NCBI GenBank assembly: GCA_900556545.1
Contig: USPE01000079.1
Coordinates: 1 to 8,130, forward strand
Direction of reading: 5' to 3'
Length of the DNA: 8,130 bases
From: an uncultured Peptococcaceae bacterium
Lineage (GTDB): Bacteria > Bacillota > Peptococcia > Peptococcales > Peptococcaceae
Positions 6,730-8,130 of this stretch are shown here, piece after piece; the first letter of the stretch is position 1, and each line of letters begins with the position of its first letter. The notes below the pieces were generated by a model. It made no database searches, had not been told where the DNA came from, and saw only the letters and a program-made list of their open reading frames with translations. A program made the translations under genes and the position numbers.

Positions 6730-7659
6730 TAAAGTTTCAATAAAAGCTTTAGTTTCATTAAAGAATATCTGACATAACTCCGTTTTCTTCTGTTCCGGTT
6801 TCGTGAATAACCAATATATAATAACATCGTCTTTACATTTCAACGGAATAAAGGCCAATTCATTTCGTTCTAGCCGACTATAGTTCAGTTTCTTGTCTAA
6901 TTTATTCGATAGACCAAAACCCATTCCTTTTTGCAACAATTTTTTGAACAAACTTCGATTTGATGTTTGAAGAGCTTGCTTTGGTCCTATTCCATCTTTA
7001 AATAATACATGATTGATAGGAGCACGAAAACCAAAACCGATTTGTGGCACTCTCAACAAATCTTTTGGCTCTAACCAAGATCGGTTTGATAGCACATGTT
7101 TTTTACTCAAACAAATCAAGACATTATCTTCATACACTTTTTTTGCATGCATATCATTTAACATGACAGTATAATCATCATGAGCTTTCATTGTTTCTGG
7201 AGAAATTCCTATCAAACCAATATCTGCATTACCATCATAAACAGATTTTACAACATCATAAGCCAATTTTTGCTCTGCAGACAATAGTATATTGGGATAG
7301 TAGATAATCATATTTTCTGCAATAGAAGGCATCATATTATCAATAGCAAGACCGTTCAAATTGATACTTAATTCACCACAAATATTACGAACAGGATTTT
7401 GTTTAATTTGTTTCAAGCTATCATTTAATTCCTGCATAATTGCCAAAATCAATTCACCGTTTTCAACAACTAATTTTCCTGCTCTTGTTAAACGAACTCC
7501 ACTATAAGTCCGTTCTAAAAGTTCAACACCAAATTCATCTTCCATTAATTTCACTGCCCTGCTCAAGCTTTGCTGAGAAATATAACATCGCTCTGCACTT
7601 TGATTAATTGATTGTGTTATAGCTATATCCGCTAAATATTTAAAATACTCTATCTTCAT
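6727..7659 (-). CDS. LysR-family transcriptional regulator
   Basis: This 310-residue protein is normal length for LysR-type regulators. Residues 1-60 form the winged helix-turn-helix: MKIEYFKYLADIAITQSINQ, then SAERCYISQQSLSRAVKLMEDEFGVELLER and LTRAGK. From about 95 to 300 it has the two-lobed effector-binding domain (GELSINLNG..., NADIGLIG, and the second crossover near GFGLSN). An ATG six codons further upstream (7677) is open, but I chose 7659 because a strong GAGAGGAG SD lies eight bases before it and LysR proteins normally begin M-x-[I/L]-x-x-[F/L]. The gene precedes the sulfotransferase-like gene on the same strand with a 133-bp gap holding candidate operator elements, so it probably controls the sulfotransferase-permease pair and perhaps itself. 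The effector is unknown. Confidence 0.94.
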   Translation of the reverse strand: MKIEYFKYLADIAITQSINQSAERCYISQQSLSRAVKLMEDEFGVELLERTYSGVRLTRAGKLVVENGELILAIMQELNDSLKQIKQNPVRNICGELSINLNGLAIDNMMPSIAENMIIYYPNILLSAEQKLAYDVVKSVYDGNADIGLIGISPETMKAHDDYTVMLNDMHAKKVYEDNVLICLSKKHVLSNRSWLEPKDLLRVPQIGFGFRAPINHVLFKDGIGPKQALQTSNRSLFKKLLQKGMGFGLSNKLDKKLNYSRLERNELAFIPLKCKDDVIIYWLFTKPEQKKTELCQIFFNETKAFIETL

Positions 7660-8064
7660 AAATATTACTCCTCTCATAAATATATTTCAGATACCAATAT
7701 TTACTCTGTTCCTCCGACATGGAAGTTATTGGCTTAATGCCATTTAGCAGTGTGATTTCGCATTTATCCATCTTAAGCTTGATTCTTATGAGGGGAATGG
7801 TGTTCCTACCAAGCCAATTGAACACGCAAACCCCAAGTATAAAGAAAGTGTTTTTATACGTTAATATTGACATAAATAGCAACTCCAATATCATTTATTT
7901 CATGCTACTCAATGGAGATAAACACAAATAGCACTTTTAGAAAATGGTTGCTTCCGGTAATATATTTTTCATATTCTATAATCTACATTCCTATTTTACC
8001 ATTTTGCTATATACTGTGACTAATTTAATTAAACCTGAATTATTCATGAGGATATATCCCCTCG
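7660..8064. other. Upstream region of the LysR gene, no recognisable gene
   Basis: About 400 bp of AT-rich DNA. Short open frames exist on both strands (minus 7640-7894, plus 7719-7931), but neither product is recognisable. On the minus strand a possible lysR promoter is TTGCTA with TATAAA 18 bp downstream (about 7890-7850), which is weak. A small dyad GAGG-N8-CCTC (within 8047-8063) lies just past the end of the edge frame, without a T-tract. Confidence 0.4.
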
Positions 8065-8130
8065 TCATATAATTGGATTTTTGATTTTCGAACCATCAAG
8101 CATGTCATGTAAATGCAGTTTCTCTGCAAA
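8065..8130 (-). CDS. Possible C-terminal end of a minus-strand gene (partial)
   Basis: A 21-codon frame enters from the right edge on the minus strand and ends at TGA (8067-8065). Its residues (FAEKLHLHDMLDG..., then KIKNPII) have a plausible protein-like composition. The family is not recognised and the fragment is too short for a firm call; a chance open frame is quite possible. Confidence 0.25.
   Translation of the reverse strand, partial: FAEKLHLHDMLDGSKIKNPII

Noticed and set aside
7719..7931. Plus-strand 70-codon frame upstream of the LysR gene
   Set aside because: No ribosome binding site precedes the ATG, the product is not recognised and the opposite strand is equally open.
8041..8064. 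Dyad near GAGGATATATCC as an intrinsic terminator
   Set aside because: Short stem with AT centre and no T-tract on either strand.
1..8130. CRISPR arrays, tRNA or rRNA genes, intact insertion sequences
   Set aside because: No regularly spaced repeats, cloverleaf or rRNA-like sequence, or transposase frame could be found on either strand.

Overview
The window looks like a chromosomal stretch of a low-GC Firmicute (Bacillota). The coding sequences have strong purine-rich ribosome binding sites (for example AGGTGAT and GGAGG), the intergenic DNA is very AT-rich, and the terminators are classical hairpin plus T-tract. An anaerobic gut-type lineage such as the Negativicutes fits the gene content, but the sequence alone does not fix the genus.

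Left part (about 120-3475). An intact Amidohydrolase_3 (YtcJ/NfdA-like) gene on the minus strand is divergent from a class I PLP-dependent aminotransferase gene on the plus strand. They share a 428-bp control region that holds an 18-bp perfect palindrome, an extended -10 element, a tandem 9-bp repeat and a leader hairpin. Each gene ends in a strong intrinsic terminator. The aminotransferase is broken in frame by what looks like an 11-nt insertion between the Asp200/Tyr203 motif and the Schiff-base lysine. Without those 11 nt the protein would have normal length and all catalytic motifs.

Right part (about 3476-7660). Three genes are co-directional on the minus strand, in transcription order: a LysR-type regulator, a cytoplasmic arylsulfotransferase-like six-bladed beta-propeller protein, and a DASS/SLC13-like anion transporter with unusual signature loops. 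The layout suggests a regulated uptake-and-processing module for an organic anion, possibly a sulfate ester; the substrate is inference. These genes are visibly more AT-rich than the left pair, so the two halves may have different histories. The gap between the converging transporter and aminotransferase genes holds the aminotransferase terminator and a 60-bp composite inverted repeat that may terminate the transporter transcript.

Right edge (7660-8130). About 400 bp upstream of the regulator contains no gene I can recognise. At the extreme edge there is a 21-codon open frame that may be the end of a minus-strand gene.

The best candidate for something not well described is the LysR / leaderless arylsulfotransferase-like propeller / DASS transporter trio. 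The enzyme lacks a signal peptide and appears to lack one active-site arginine known from the E. coli-type enzyme.
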